In this document: piece by piece, positions 11,312 through 23,600 of the stretch
How the letters are laid out: each line of letters opens with the position of its first letter
Position numbering within the stretch: position 1 is the first letter of the stretch
NCBI GenBank assembly: GCA_013399015.1
Contig: VWZX01008436.1
Location: 471,144-535,143, forward strand
Length of the DNA stretch: 64,000 nt
Direction of reading: 5' to 3'
Source: Galbula dea
Taxonomy: Eukaryota > Chordata > Aves > Piciformes > Galbulidae
Notes under the pieces: model-generated
The model's input: the letters and a program-made list of their open reading frames with translations, nothing else
Database searches by the model: none
Told to the model about the DNA's origin: nothing
Made by a program: the position numbers and the translations under genes

Positions 11312-11332
11312 GGGAAAGAGAGAGAGAGAGAT
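11312..11332 (-). repeat. (GA)n tract forming the exon 3 pyrimidine tract
   Basis: On the plus strand this is gagagagagagag next to gggaaag. On the minus strand it reads CTCTCTCTCTCTTTCCC directly before the AG acceptor of exon 3, so a length-variable dinucleotide repeat supplies the polypyrimidine tract. Confidence 0.85.
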
Positions 11333-13550
11333 CAATGAAGAGTGGCCAGTGTGTGACCACACATGGCTTTGATCAGCCTTGGGAGCACCTTCTTTTGAAG
11401 GCATGGCAGAAGGTCAGGAAAATCTCCTCTTCCTTGTGGTCCACCTTGGACCTACTCTAAAGACATTTTCTTGCACGAGGAAATGAGCTCCTGTGTAGAC
11501 AGGACCAGGCTTGATTCAAGGCTGCTGAGGTCAGCCAAGAAGTTTTGACTCAGGTCATCTGAAGGTCTTAGCATAAGGCAAGAGGAAAACAAAAACTGGT
11601 GCAAAACTGGCTGTCAGGGGACATATAGAATATGCTATAAAGGACTTTGCAGGCAGTGACCACATAGACATACCCTGAGGTGCAGTCTTGCCTTCAGATG
11701 CACAGGATTTGGGCTGTGTTCCCACAACATGGAAAATGTAGGTCTACACTTAATGACAGCCTCCACCCTTAGTGGTGGGAGCAGAACCAGGTAAAACATC
11801 TCCTCCTCCTCGACTGGGAGAGCTGCAGGTGGGAAAGTGCCATTATGGCCAAATACATCCCAAACTAAACATTGTCCTCACCTTGTATCCTGAGGCCACC
11901 TTCTTTTTCCTAGCTCACTCAACTGGAGGCTCACTCATATATGTGTATTCTCTGATCAATATGTGGTATCTTGCTTCTAGCCCAAGTTTTGCTCATTTCC
12001 CTAACCAAGGTGATTGGAAATGAGCTTTCCTTTCCTGCCCATTGCCTCAGGATGGTGGGGGGGATCATGGTTAGGAACAGAGGAGCCTTAGTCTCCATGG
12101 ACATCTTCCTGACACCTTATGAGCTGGGTGGGGAAAGGCAGCTCAGCATTAGCCTGGCTTAGGACACCACTGTGCCAAAGTGAAAACCAAACCTTTCCAA
12201 CTGCTTGGCAAAGAGGAATACACCAAAATACCAGGTTTGATTTCCCACCTTCCTCCAGATTTAGTCTTGTTGTGTTTCTTCACTGGCTAGAAATGACTCT
12301 GGAGGTCAACACCAGAGCTCAGAAGACACCACTGCAATGATTTGTGGCTTCAGGGAAATGCCATTTTGATCACCAACAGTGCTATTGTCCAACCCTTGGG
12401 AAGAAGACACAATGATTCTGCTAACTGACCTCCCTTCACCTCCTGGACCCTTCCCCAGAGGAACTCACTCCATCCCTACAGATCAGTTAGCCAAGAAAGC
12501 ATGATGCTGTGGACACCTGGCAGATGCTTAGGCTAGGACAATGCTGGAATAGAAATGGGCCCATAAAGAGAGAAGGTCAGGTTTGCCATCAGTGCAGCTT
12601 CATCAGGTTCTACTGAGCTTTGCATCAGCTGAGGAGGTGCCTCCTCAAAACCACTCAAACCTTCTCTGCATCCTATTTTGCTGATCTGAGCATGCCCTTG
12701 GGCATTTTGGCTTAATCTTTACCTTCTAGATGCTTCCAGGCTTTCCTAACACGAAGAGAGTTTAATATGCCAAGGGAAAAAGTCATCAACATGTTCTTGG
12801 GGAGAAACCCAACCTGCATGCATGCAGAGCAGCCCTGGCTGGAGTGAAGGCTTAAGCAAGAACTTGTGCAGCACCACTTTGCTTTGGGAAAGCTACCAAA
12901 GACAACAGTATGCAAATCCAGTGATGTGCATGAACTTACAAGCCAAAGGTATGAGCAATGTCCTGGAACATGTTGTCAATGTGCATCCTGAGGTTAGCAA
13001 GTCACCAAGGGCTAGAACCAAAAAAGGCAAATGCAGGAACCCTCAGTTCCACAGGGTGATTGGGACAAAAATATATCCTTGTTCAGTATCTGTCCAGCCT
13101 GGAGGATCTTAGCTTCCTGCAGGTGGTCACCATGAAGTTCCTGAGATGTGGGAAAGCTCAGATTTGAGCATGAACAGGTGAGTCCAGTTGTAACAGGACA
13201 GGAGATTTGGCATCTTGCACTTGCCTAAGGTCAGGTTAGGATCCAGAAACTAAATCCTGGGTGTGTGGAGCTTCAAATGACATCTCCAAGGATACTGCTG
13301 ACCAGTCCTGAGGTCTGTGAAAGGCAAAGGCCCCTGTGCCTTGCCAGTCTGGGGCTGAAAGCAAGCATCTACAGCCATGATTTCTGTGCAGAAAACCTTA
13401 TCCTGCATGGGTGTGAGAGGGGTGGCCTTGACTTAAGAGCCCACAAGTTGTGGATCCCACCTGGGCTTCAAGAGGAGCAATTAGCTCAAAACAGAAGTGT
13501 TTCTCTGGGCATACAGGTGCAGAGCTCACCAAAACTCTGAAGGCTGAGGG

Positions 13551-13860
13551 TGAGATGATGGGGCCAGACTCTGTTCACTGGTGCCCAGGGCGAGGCCAAG
13601 GGGCACTGGGCACCAACTGGAACCCAGGAGGTTCCAGCTGAGCAGGAGGAGGAACTTGTTTGGTGTGAGGGTGTTGGAGCCCTGGCCCAGGCTTTGTAGA
13701 GAGGCTGTGGAGTCTCCTTGTGTGGAGGGATTCCCAAGGCAGCTGGAGGTGACCCTGGGCAAGCTGCTGTGGGTGCCCTGCTGGAGCAGGGGGGTTGGAC
13801 TGGATGATCCCCAGAGGTCCCTTCCATCCCCCACCATGCTGGGATTCTGTGATTCTGTGG
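13551..13860 (+). mobile_element. CR1 LINE 3' fragment
   Basis: A CR1 3' segment of about 310 bp. It starts near 'gatggggccagactctg' and shows ccctggcccaggct, ggggggttggactggatgat, cccagaggtcccttcc and a terminal gattctgtgattctgtgg. The tail units are attctgtg rather than attctatg, marking a subfamily or decay. Confidence 0.92.
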
Positions 13861-15824
13861 CTTAGTTGCAGCTGAAGAAGGAGTTACCTGAGGACAGCTT
13901 TGGCTGTAGAAACCCAATCCTAAATCCCAGCTCCATTCCCTAAACTCTCCACTGTTGCTAGCCCTTACTGAAAGCCTACAGCTCCAGGAAGGTATTGGGA
14001 GGTTTTGTCTTAAAAAACACCAATTAAACTCATCTCTCCTCTTCCCTGAGAGAGCCCAAAGCCTTCTACAACCCATAGAGACCTTAATCACTCCCCAGGG
14101 CTGGAGTGCAGCCACCAGTCAACAGCACCCAACAGGAAGCAAACAGCTTTGTATCTGATGGCAACTACCTGGGGAATGCAGGCAGGCATGAGCTCTGGCC
14201 CTGGGGGCACTGAGGTGAGGACTTTTGTCTCTTGAGAAAGTTGCAGCCCATCTCTTAATGACTCCAGGAATTAGGGCACTGGGTTTACATCTCCTACTCC
14301 TTCACTCCCAGGCACCAAGTTCAATCTTGACGCAGATGGAAGAGCTCCACAGCGTGAATCACGTCCTGCCACCTCCCAGCTTAGCAGAAGACTGTCCCTT
14401 CCATTCTGAAGCAGACCTGACCCTGCTGAGCTCTCAAGAGCTCCCCAGGTTGTAGCCAGAGGCAGTGTGGCTGCAGGAATGGAGAAGGAGTGGATGGAGA
14501 GAGAGATAAGGAGAAGGAAAGCATGCACTTGTCATGGAAATGAGGGGTTATTAAGGTGCCATATAAAAATGCAAGAGACCTTGCAAAGATAAGAGGGAAG
14601 TGCAGTGTATTTGTCAGGTCACCTCATTCCTCTCTGGGTGGCTCTGGTAGCAGGAGGCAAGAAGCTGGTTAGGACTTGAAGAGAGCTTCTGGAAAGCCAG
14701 CTGGCAGGAGAAGGTTAATAGGGACTAATGCCTCATGGGGATGTTGACTTAAGAGCATTTCAACCACTTTGTTTTCAGTGCAGCACAAGGTCACCAAAGC
14801 TCTGGCTTCAGCTTGTTTAGTTCCTGCCTGCTCCTGAGTTTCCCTGCAGGGCTTAGAGTCTTGGATACTTCGAGGTACCCTGTTCTGGACCCTTTTATTG
14901 GGGGGAGTGGGGGTGTGGCTATCAGGGAAAACAGTGCTGAGACTTACAGAGGGCCTTTAGGGATCCTCTGTAGCTTCCCCCTAATGCAGAGGTCTCCAAG
15001 ACACTGGTCACTTCTGGAAATTGTTTGCTAAGGAGCCTGGTCTGTGAAGCTGAGAACCAGAATGTCCTGGGCAGAACATCTCTGGCCACCTTCTCTGAGC
15101 AGCAGAAACATCTTGGGATGCAGAACCACACAGCTGAGCAGTATCACTCTGAGAGAACAGAGGATGAGGTCACCTGAGATTGGGCTTCCTGTTTCTCAGG
15201 GCTTTTGGATTTGATTTTGGGCAAACCCTTTGGTCAGTCTGTGCTTCTGCTTCCTTATCCAGACACCTGAGGACAATCCTGCTTATCTCCTCAGGAGCCT
15301 GCAAGAGCAAACTCAATGATGTCTTCAGAATTGTGGGCAGAAGGTGTTGGAGCTGAACAAAAGGTGATCAAGTTGTGGGGTGAGGAAGGCAAATGAATAA
15401 CTGCCTAAACATCTCAACAGTCTCATATATGAAACCTGCTCTCATGTGTTCCTCTGCCCAGACAGTGACTTAATTTCCCTAAATCTTTCTCTCAATGACT
15501 AAATGACTAACCCCAGCTCAGACAGATATCCCAGATATGTGGGAGGAAGGACTTCTGGGATGTAGAAGGGTGAACAGAGAGGTTTATTTTGGTTTTCACA
15601 AGCTACAACCCCTTTGTTCCACCTTTGTAGATCCTCCTGAGCTCTGTTGTCCCCACTCTTGACACCCTCAATCTTCTATTGCTCTCTGCACAGTGGCCTG
15701 GTAGGAACAGCAGGTTCCTAGGACAAGAAGGAAGGAAAGGAGGAAGGAAGATGCTTTGCATGAAGTGGCTGGAGAGCAGATAGTGTCCCTTAGTGTCTTT
15801 TGGGGCTGGAGAATGTATAAACAT

Positions 15825-15898
15825 GACCTGGCAGTGCTGGGTTAACAGTTGGACTTGATGATCTTCAAAGTTTCAAGCATGATTCTAGGATGCTATGG
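15825..15898 (+). mobile_element. Short CR1 tail
   Basis: A 74-bp remnant with gacctggcagtgctgg, ttggacttgatgatcttcaa and a terminal gattctaggatgctatgg. It belongs to the CR1 subfamily with the 'gttaatggttggacttgatg' 3' end. Confidence 0.75.
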
Positions 15899-17410
15899 AA
15901 AGAATTGTTCCAAATTGCTCCTGGAGATGGAAAGCAGTGAAGGAAAGAGTTCCCACACCTTCACCTCTCCTGCTAGCCATCCTTAGCATGTCTGCTCCTG
16001 AACAGAGGATCCTAGTCCCCATTCCACATCAGGAAAGACATTGCAATGGTATGGCTGCAAAGCTGGAGCTTTTTGCCACTGCAGACTTCTGGAGTGCACT
16101 TGGAGGAATCACTTAGCAAGTGGAAGAAAATGGTGAAAATATCCTCTCTGCTTAGCAGGACTGCAGGGAGGAGACCTTTGTTTTCCTCAGCTAAAAGACA
16201 AGAGAAACCTCCCTGTTGTGTCAGCTACTTCAGCCACCAGCCACCCATCTCTGAGGGGTGGAAGGTGTGAAGTCTTTCCAACGTTTCTCTGGCAGGTCAT
16301 GTACCCAAGGAAGTGTGAGAAAGGCTTTCAGTTCCCTCCTTGGCTCCAGGGGATACAAACCCACAGCTGTCATGTTAGGATTTGCACAGCAGTTGACACT
16401 AGGTTGACTCTGGATTGAAGAAAAAAAACCACATCTCAATAAACCCCAAGAACCAGGAAACTGAAAATAAAACTGGGGGCAGAGTAGTGCTTCTGGTGTT
16501 TGGAACCAGCACAGTCCTGCCTCTTCCACTGGGGACCTGTCCTAACAGCTCCATTTCCCCCTGGTTACTGTAAGCTACAGGTTAGACATCATGGGGACTG
16601 GCAGGGGAAGAAGGTGTTGTCCATGGGAGGAAGATGGTGAAGTGAGCTTTGGGAAGCTCAGTCTTGGCTCAGATGAGATGGATTTGGGGTTTGACTGTAG
16701 TATAAAGAGCACTGCCCAGCTGTTATCTTTCCTTGAATCCATCAAGACAGCCACCCCACCTGGATCTTGGAGGAGAGCTGTGCTGTGGGTCACCCATAAA
16801 CACCTCCATGGTGGAAGCTCAACCAGCAGGTCTTCAGTGAAAGGCCATGTTGTGCTACTCTGGATGATAAAAGGATTCACACCAAATTCTCCTCACCAGG
16901 GCTGCAGGAGCTGAAGCATTGATCATCTCCAGCTCAGTGCCTGCTCCTTGTTTGCAGCTACACTGAAGCTCAGGCTGGAGGAAGACCTCAGCTCTGCAAG
17001 GTACCTCTCAGAGCTGCCCTGAGCCAAAGGCTCATCAGTTATTAAGTAGAAGGTGACCCTCAGGAGAAGTGGATTCCTTCAGGCTCATGCTGAGAGCCTG
17101 GCAGGCACAGCTGCTTTCTGAAGAGCAGAAGTGAAATCCAATGGGGCTGGTGAGTCAGAGCTCACAGGAGCTGCAACAACATTATGCAGGCATCACTGCT
17201 GGCTTATCCTAACATGAATGGCACTGCCTGCTGGCCCTGAAATGTGTGCAGGAGAAGCAAGGATTGCCTGCAGCAGTGCACCATGGATTGTCCCAGATAC
17301 CAGCAGAAGACACTCCAGACCCTCAGCCCACATCCTCCTGAGCAAAGGACTGATGGTTCAGGATATGAGGATGATGTCCCAGACCTTGCAGTGCTCTTTG
17401 CACTGAAGGG

Positions 17411-17686
17411 AGCTTCTAAGAAAGACAGGGAGAGACTTTTTAGCAGGACTTATTGGGACAGGCCAAGGGCTGATGGTTTGAAACTACAAGAGGAGATTCA
17501 GACTAGAGAGAAGGGAGAAATTTTTGACTCTGAGGGTGCTGAGATACTGGCCCAGGTTGCCCAGGTCAGGTGGTCTGGGGCTCTGAGCAACCTGATCTGA
17601 TTGCAGATGTCCCTGCTGAATGCAGAGAGGTTGGACTAGATGATCTTGCAAGGTCTCTTCCCACCCAAACCATTCTATGGCTCTAG
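17411..17686 (+). mobile_element. CR1 LINE 3' fragment
   Basis: About 275 bp. It has actggcccaggttgcccagg, gagcaacctgatctgattg, ggttggactagatgatcttg and a terminal cccaaaccattctatggctc. The single open frame over it is CR1-derived 3' sequence, not a host gene. Confidence 0.88.
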
Positions 17687-17737
17687 AAGCTGAAGGGTCA
17701 CATCAGAGAGCCCAGGACATTTTCCTTCCCAAGGAAA

Positions 17738-17790
17738 GGAGGAGGGAAGGAAGGAAGGAAAAAAAAAATGTTTAAAGGCTTTTTTTTTTT
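17738..17790. repeat. Low-complexity purine and T tracts
   Basis: A run of ggaagg units, then an A run of about ten and a T run of about twelve. No coding or structural signal. Confidence 0.85.
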
Positions 17791-17967
17791 TGTTATGATC
17801 ACAAAGAAAGAAGCAGTTTGCCAATCATAACTATTAACTATTGGCACAGCACCTTGTGAAGATGGAGAAGAGGGAAGCCCTTGGCACACGCCAGCTGACA
17901 GATCCATCCACGCTGCAGAGACAGTGCCCAAGTGCTGCAGGGAAGCAAGTGTTGTTCCCAACGTACA

Positions 17968-17998
17968 GGAGAAGGAGGAAGAGGAGGAGGAGGAGGAT
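17968..17998. repeat. (GGA)n tract
   Basis: An imperfect trinucleotide run of gaaggaggaag and gaggaggaggagg type. It produces a Glu- or Arg-rich shadow frame. Confidence 0.85.
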
Positions 17999-19602
17999 CA
18001 CAGAGGTGTCACAGCTGCTGTGAGGCTGACATTGCTTCTGGGGAAAATACTGGGAACGTTGGAAACAAAATATTGGCTGCTGCAGCCTCGGAGGCAGGCG
18101 AGCTTCAGCTTCCCCACATTCCTCTCCACTGTGGCAAGAGAGGATCCCACCTCAGATAAACCAACTGAGAAGCTTTTACATAAGCTAGCTGGCTCAGCCT
18201 CAAGCTTCCTTCAGCTCCTCTTCAGAAAGGCTTCTGTTTCCAGTGTTCAGATTTCCCCTGACCTATCCTCACCAACCTCAACATGTTGGTCTCCTGCAAC
18301 AGCATCTCCTGGCCTGGCACTGAAGGCTCCTTGATTATGCCTTTATCTTCTAAAGATCATTTCATGGGATCCTTGGGACAAAAGCAGAGCCTAAATGACT
18401 GCCTGGGATCCCATGGATGCAGAAGGATCACCAAGTCCATTCCTCAAAGCTCTATTTGGAAAGCTCCAGTCCCAGTGTGGATTTACAGCTTGACCTGAAT
18501 GATTGGGAGCCAGGCACCAGTGAAAACCCAACTCCTGATGCTCTTGGCTGGTGTGCAGGCTAGGCTCAGGTCTCCTAGCCTTTAGCAGCATTTCCCATGT
18601 CAGTTTATCTCTGAGTCTGGAGAAACCTACTTTGCAAACCCAGCAGTCCTTGTAGGCTGCAGGTCATCAAGGCTTTGAGTTCTAACCCTGAAATGGGGTG
18701 GAGGTAGCTCCAAAAGCAGATGCAGCAGTGAGAGAAAGGCAGCTTGGAGCACCCACACTCCAGCAAGGGATGCCAACCAGGAGCTGCCCTGCAGATCCAT
18801 GGCAGGCTCTGCATGACCCCACAGCCTATGCCTTTCTTCACAGCAAGCCATGCCAACTCCATGGCCAGCTGATTCTGCACTGTTTCTCATCAAAATCCAG
18901 CTCCAGGGTTTGTTTGCCTTCTTTATCCTGTTCAAAATCAGGCCCCTAAATGCAAAGACCTATGCAAATGCAAAGCATAATAACAAGAAGCTAACCACAC
19001 TTTTGCATATCTGAAAGGAAAGGTTAGGTTTGGGTCCCATCTGTGTTTGGAACACAGTTCTGATTGAGTTCTTGTTTCCTCTGAACCAGCATGCTAGTGT
19101 CAACACATCCCTGGGAAGATGAAAGGCCCTGAAGAAGACATTTGATCAGATTAGCTGTGATTCAGATCATTGGAGGGAAATTATTAAATGGGCAATTCCT
19201 GCCAGGAACATGAAGGTGATACAGATAAGAGGGAATGCTGGATGGAAGGAGGTAGGATTAACACAGCTCATAAAATCCTGAAGGCCAAATTCCCCTGAGA
19301 CATCTGAATTATGGTTTGGGGTTTTTTTTGTTTGTTTGGGGTTTTTTTCCCCTCTTTTATTATTATTTTTTTAATTATTGTTTTCCCTGCTGGTTGCTTG
19401 TGGTTATCCTTGCACCCTGCACATCAGAGCTGCAACCTAAAGCACTGTGCTCAGGCTTCCAACCCTTTCAGGCTCCACCTGAAACAGGTAGATCCAGATT
19501 ATCAGCAGCCCAGGAGCCTGGTGCAGGGTGCTGGGAGCAGGACTGATGCTCCCTGCCACCCTCAGAGCCCTCATGTGAGCTGAAGGTGGGTCAAGGGCTG
19601 GA

Positions 19603-20488
19603 ATGCTCTCCCTAATTAGCTACTGTCAAAATAACCCTAGGTGATTGCAGGTAACCAGACCCCCAAGATAGGCAAATCAGCAGGACAGTCTGGTATCAGC
19701 AACCCAACTCTGCTACCTGCAAAGCAAACATCTCCTTATCTCCCTCTCCATCTCCCTATCTCTCTGTCGATCTAATCATTGCCATGTATGTCTCCTTCCC
19801 TACCCTGCCTCATGCAAGCCCATTTTATCTTGCTGTTGGCTTGGTGGTGTATGAACCACTCAGTGTCTGATCCCCTCCTCTCCTACCATCCCAGAATGCC
19901 TTCTGCTGAATATTTCATCACCTTTTCAAGCCCTGCACCACCACAGTCCTCTCAGCCCTTCCCCAACCTCTCAGCTCCCCAAGCCCTGCACCACCACAGT
20001 CCTCTCAGCCCTTCCCCAACCTCTCAGCTCCCCAAGCCCTCGATGGCCCTGGGAAGCTGGAGACAAAAGGAAGCTGTGTACCAGTTGGGGGGTGACTAGC
20101 AGAGACACAGCCTGCTCACTGTGGCAAGCCCAGTCCTTCATGAAAGGGGAAGGCAGAAAAGGAGCAGGGAAAGGTTGGGGTGAAGTTCTCCAGGGGGCAT
20201 TCCAGGTTTGAAGGATTATTGGGACCTCCAAAATAAAAGAAAACAAAAAGCAAGGAAAAAAATAAAAGCAACCCCCAAAACTGCCATGCAAAACAGCTCT
20301 GCTGGCCCAGAGGATATAAGGAAAGGGAGGTGGTGGGGGGGAATAAAATAATTGTATTCTGTGATAACCCAGAATAAGGAGCAACATGGCTGCACAAAAG
20401 GATCTCCCTCGCCCACCTGAGAATGGAATGTGAGGCTCCCTTTGGCTGCTCTGATGGTAGCTGACAGCCCCCCCTTGAGACTGCCTGG
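19603..20488. repeat. 886-bp duplicated segment, copy 1
   Basis: By eye this segment matches 20840-21725 base for base at a constant offset of 1237. It ends exactly at the N gap. The two copies enclose the gap, a 253-bp unique piece and a single N. Near-perfect identity abutting a gap is most simply an assembly artefact (unmerged overlap or haplotype copies) rather than a recent biological duplication. Confidence 0.93.
19928..20040. repeat. 53-bp tandem repeat, about 2.1 copies
   Basis: A C-rich unit of 53 bp beginning aagccctgcaccaccacag is repeated at 19928-19980 and 19981-20033, with the start of a third unit after it. The same array recurs in the second copy of the large duplication at 21165-21277. 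Confidence 0.92.
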
Positions 20489-20585
20489 NNNNNNNNNNNN
20501 NNNNNNNNNNNNNNNNNNNNNNNNNNNNNNNNNNNNNNNNNNNNNNNNNNNNNNNNNNNNNNNNNNNNNNNNNNNNNNNNNNNNN
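20489..20585. other. Assembly gap (97 Ns)
   Basis: A run of N bases. It directly follows the last base of the first duplicated copy. Open frames drawn across it contain unknown residues and are meaningless. Confidence 0.98.
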
Positions 20586-20839
20586 TTCCTTCCCCTCCCC
20601 TTGGCAGTTAATGATATACCAGGGAGGATTGCCTCCCGCAGCAAGGAGAGACACGCAGCCCCTCAAAGGGATGGACCTCCTAACACATCCTAAATGGCAA
20701 CAGTTTCTCCTCCAGAGGTCACAGGTCATAACCTGGATTTTTCAATCACCACCCAGAGCTTTTTTCAAAGCCCCTTGCTAAAGCTTCCCCTCAAGCTTTG
20801 GTTGTTTCCAAGGAGGGGGGGATAAAGGGGAAGGATCCN
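20586..20839. other. 253-bp island between gap and second copy
   Basis: Unique sequence between the N gap and a single N at 20839; its last bases are ggatcc. It may be real intron sequence whose true place is uncertain, because the segments on both sides are the same duplicated block. Confidence 0.7.
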
Positions 20840-21725
20840 ATGCTCTCCCTAATTAGCTACTGTCAAAATAACCCTAGGTGATTGCAGGTAACCAGACCCC
20901 CAAGATAGGCAAATCAGCAGGACAGTCTGGTATCAGCAACCCAACTCTGCTACCTGCAAAGCAAACATCTCCTTATCTCCCTCTCCATCTCCCTATCTCT
21001 CTGTCGATCTAATCATTGCCATGTATGTCTCCTTCCCTACCCTGCCTCATGCAAGCCCATTTTATCTTGCTGTTGGCTTGGTGGTGTATGAACCACTCAG
21101 TGTCTGATCCCCTCCTCTCCTACCATCCCAGAATGCCTTCTGCTGAATATTTCATCACCTTTTCAAGCCCTGCACCACCACAGTCCTCTCAGCCCTTCCC
21201 CAACCTCTCAGCTCCCCAAGCCCTGCACCACCACAGTCCTCTCAGCCCTTCCCCAACCTCTCAGCTCCCCAAGCCCTCGATGGCCCTGGGAAGCTGGAGA
21301 CAAAAGGAAGCTGTGTACCAGTTGGGGGGTGACTAGCAGAGACACAGCCTGCTCACTGTGGCAAGCCCAGTCCTTCATGAAAGGGGAAGGCAGAAAAGGA
21401 GCAGGGAAAGGTTGGGGTGAAGTTCTCCAGGGGGCATTCCAGGTTTGAAGGATTATTGGGACCTCCAAAATAAAAGAAAACAAAAAGCAAGGAAAAAAAT
21501 AAAAGCAACCCCCAAAACTGCCATGCAAAACAGCTCTGCTGGCCCAGAGGATATAAGGAAAGGGAGGTGGTGGGGGGGAATAAAATAATTGTATTCTGTG
21601 ATAACCCAGAATAAGGAGCAACATGGCTGCACAAAAGGATCTCCCTCGCCCACCTGAGAATGGAATGTGAGGCTCCCTTTGGCTGCTCTGATGGTAGCTG
21701 ACAGCCCCCCCTTGAGACTGCCTGG
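20840..21725. repeat. 886-bp duplicated segment, copy 2
   Basis: Second copy of the block at 19603-20488. It continues without interruption into unique sequence (ttgggatagcaaatcg) on its right, while copy 1 continues without interruption on its left. One copy with those two flanks would be the simplest true structure. Confidence 0.93.
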
Positions 21726-21789
21726 TTGGGATAGCAAATCGTCCTTATTACCTGCTGGGGGGAATGAATCCCTCTTTGTCCTACCACTG

Positions 21790-22045
21790 TCACGCTGCAT
21801 TAGGTTGACAATGGCCCCCAGATATTTTATATGAAATTTGCCCTCACTTGTGATTAGCCAGCACCCAACTAAGTCATAGCAACCTCCAAGTATGCATTGG
21901 GCAGGCCCCGTTGTGGGCCGAAAGGGAAATCCCTATTCAGATGGCTTCATAAAACAATCGAAAGGGCGTGTGAATGGGGAAAAGCATTTTCACTTTGCTC
22001 TTTAGCTTAATCTCCTGGTCGCTGGGATATTGTGCTCCCAAGCAG
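21790..22045. promoter_or_regulatory. Candidate enhancer in WNT3A intron 2
   Basis: A repeat-free stretch with balanced base composition and retained CpGs. Motifs include a T-box half-site GTGTGA at 21968-21973, CDX/HOX-like ttcataaaac near 21947, TATGCAT near 21891 and LEF-like cactttgctc near 21991. A single N lies further on at 22143. No conservation test was possible. Confidence 0.3.
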
Positions 22046-22985
22046 ACCCCAGCAGGGTGGAGGGCTAAGGTCCCCCCATCAACTTTGGGGTTTGTTGTTT
22101 TGGTCTGGTTGTGGGGTTTTTCTTTACAGCCTCCCTGGTTCTNGATCCTGCAAGGCTGTTGTACAGACACACCCACACCCACCACCTTATCTCCAGAGGG
22201 TCCTGCTCTGCTTGAGTCCTCAGTTTAGTGTTTGGAAACAATTGGATGTGCCCCCCCACATCCACACACCCCACCCTGCTTTTGTGCTACAGCCTTTCAC
22301 ATCCTTTCCACCCTAGGTTGCCACCTAGGGAAAGGCACAAAGCAGAGGTGGGCAATGTAGAGATGCCTGGTTCTCTCTACAAGGCACCTCCTGAACAGCC
22401 CCAGAAGGTCATCCAGAGCTCAGCAGCACCCAAGGTACAATCAATACCCTCAGTTAGATCAGCAGCTAGTCCTTCAGCCCAAACCTGCCACTCTCCCAGC
22501 CCTAAGCAGCACCTCCAGCAAAGCTTCAAGGTCTCCAAACCCTCTCCACTTGCTTGCAGGTGTGGAAAAGCTCCCCCAGAGCTCACCCCTTGGTCAGCAA
22601 GATCTCCCACTCACAGGCAAGGTGCAACCACAGAGATTTGGCTGCAGAGTGGGGTGGGAGGAGGAGGAAGGAGAAGCATAGGGTTCCCCTTTTGCATTTT
22701 TACTCCTTCTTCTTGCTCAGGAAGTGGAGGGAAGAGCAGGGTCTTCAAAAGGTTAGCTGAAAGCTGCCTGCTCATCTTGATGTCTACCTGAGGAGAGGAA
22801 CACTTTGTGTCTGAAAAATGAGGCTGGAAATCCCCAGGGAAACAAGCTCCCTCACAAAGCTCCTGCAGCAGAGCTTCCCAGCACAAATGAAAGGTGAAGG
22901 GGAAAGCAGCACAGAAACCTGTTTGTTTTCCTCACTTTACTTTCCTCTTCTCTGTTTCCCCTTGTTCCCATCTTGTCTTGTCCTA

Positions 22986-23252
22986 GTGATAGAACAAGAG
23001 GTAATGGCCTCAAGTTTCACCAGGGGAGGTTTAGGTTGGACATGAGGAACAATTTCTTCCCCCAAAGGGCTGTCAAGCCCTGGCCCAGGCTGCCCAGGGC
23101 AGTGGTGGAGTCACCATCCTTGGAGGGGTTCCAAAGCCCTGGAGATGTGGTGCTGAGGGCCATGGGTTAGTGGTGACCTGGCAGTGTTGGATTAATGGTT
23201 GGCCTTGACGATCTGAAAGGCTTCTTCCAACCAAAATGATTCTAGGATTCTA
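22986..23252 (+). mobile_element. CR1 LINE 3' fragment
   Basis: About 265 bp with ggtttaggttggacatgagg, ccctggcccaggctgcccag, gtgacctggcagtgttggat and a terminal tgattctaggattct. Same subfamily as the short tails at 15825 and 37233. Confidence 0.92.
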
Positions 23253-23504
23253 AGCAGCCTTGGGCCAGGTTCCTTTCCAGGTTGTGTGTCAATATTTTCC
23301 TTCCATCTTCTCCCAGAGGAGCTCCACAAGAAGAGCAGAGCTCAGGGAGGATGCACAATGAAAGCAGCTCAGGCTCTCCCCAGGGACCCTTTAGGCTTTT
23401 GAAACCCACCTTAGCTTCCCCTAAAAGGTGTTCCCAGGAGCTGTGGTGTGTTGCCACTGCAGCTTTCCACCTAATTGTAAAGCTACCTGGGCCATGGAGT
23501 GATT

Positions 23505-23600
23505 TTGTTATTATGTGCTTGTAGCAGTATTCAGCACAATGGGGCCCTGATCTCTGCTTGGGGCCTCTGAGTCTACTGTAATACAAATAATTAACCATAA
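23505..23600 (+). repeat. Ancient MIR/L2-like 3' tail
   Basis: Contains cagcacaatggggccctgat, ttggggcctctgagtctact and gtaatacaaataattaa. This is a decayed member of the old amniote tail family that is common in turtles and crocodilians and present as fossils in birds. The family name is uncertain without a repeat library. Confidence 0.65.

Noticed and set aside
10556..11338. 260-codon open frame on the plus strand
   Set aside because: It lies antisense across WNT3A exon 3 and the 81-bp tandem repeat; its length comes from the exon's shadow and an in-frame 81-bp period. No domain.
17244..17600. 118-codon plus-strand frame resembling a repeated protein
   Set aside because: Its second half is the CR1 3' region shared with other copies in the window, so it is transposon-derived.
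19971..20729. Open frames crossing the N gap
   Set aside because: They include unknown residues and the duplicated block; not interpretable as genes.
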